Assembly: GCF_965213555.1 (NCBI RefSeq)
Contig: NZ_OZ243890.1
Span: 1,798,001-1,862,000, forward strand
Source of the DNA: Acuticoccus sp965213555
GTDB taxonomy: Bacteria; Pseudomonadota; Alphaproteobacteria; Rhizobiales; Amorphaceae
Direction: 5' to 3'
Length of the DNA: 64,000 nt
Shown here one piece after another: positions 63,923 to 64,000 of this stretch (position 1 is the first letter of the stretch; every line of letters starts with the position of its first letter). The notes beneath the pieces were generated by a model. The model searched no databases and was not told where the DNA came from. It saw only the letters and a list, made by a program, of their open reading frames with translations. The translations under genes and the position numbers were made by a program.

Positions 63923-64000
63923 GGCGCCAATGTAGCAGTCGGCCCCGTCCCCGCAAAGGTTGCGCGGGCGCGGCAACCCACCCGTCGCACGGCCGTTGTG

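Overview
The window looks like chromosome from a very GC-rich alphaproteobacterium, most likely of the order Hyphomicrobiales. The evidence is a class I lysyl-tRNA synthetase, an F1-only ATP synthase operon (atpHAGDC) without F0 genes beside it, a bacterial ATP-dependent ligase of the cisplatin-damage-response type, a GGAAC-N16-CGTT (EcfG-type) stress promoter, and an initiator tRNA whose anticodon stem has the A:U variant I recall from rhizobia. Genus cannot be told from the sequence alone.

Layout. 1-9.7 kb: an ATP-dependent DNA ligase cut by the window edge, a 932-residue membrane-anchored coiled-coil protein, a secreted nucleotidase-like protein with N-terminal RTX repeats, lysK and a TerB-like protein. 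9.7-16.4 kb: apaG, a CDP-alcohol phosphatidyltransferase, tadA, an RluB-type pseudouridine synthase with a long repetitive basic tail, rsmD, then a four-gene operon for a cobalt-type nitrile hydratase (alpha, beta, accessory) led by a class I glutamine amidotransferase. 16.5-24 kb: a TakP-like TRAP transporter operon, an AhpD-like protein, an rhlE-cold shock operon and an ECF sigma/anti-sigma pair.

24-27.7 kb is an insertion-sequence graveyard in which an IS3-family element sits inside an IS5-family element. Directly after it, 27.7-33.2 kb is the most unusual part of the window: a 654-residue protein made almost wholly of YadA-head 14-mer repeats (six 84-residue units), with no Sec signal and no YadA membrane anchor, followed by a type I secretion ABC protein, an HlyD-type adaptor and a small membrane protein. 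It reads as a collagen-binding-type beta-roll exported by a dedicated type I system. The ABC protein lacks a normal signature motif and has Gln in place of the Walker B catalytic Glu. Broken trpD and trpC follow.

35-49 kb: initiator tRNA-Met, a UbiB-type kinase, dcd-recQ, metZ-trkH, a divergent Kef-type antiporter with rfbD, a second patch of IS remnants, tRNA-Gly(CCC), a bacterial voltage-gated sodium channel and an alpha/beta hydrolase. 49.8-58.5 kb: the F1 ATP synthase operon, a small secreted protein under a probable general stress promoter, ahcY and a HisC-like aminotransferase. 58.5-64 kb: YtoQ, then a visibly AT-richer islet (about 60.0-61.6 kb) with a DUF5343-like and a TIGR02391-like gene that may be a defence cassette, then a DUF4258/DUF2283 toxin-antitoxin-like pair coupled to lepA.

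Most calls rest on motifs and family knowledge read by eye. No database search was run.
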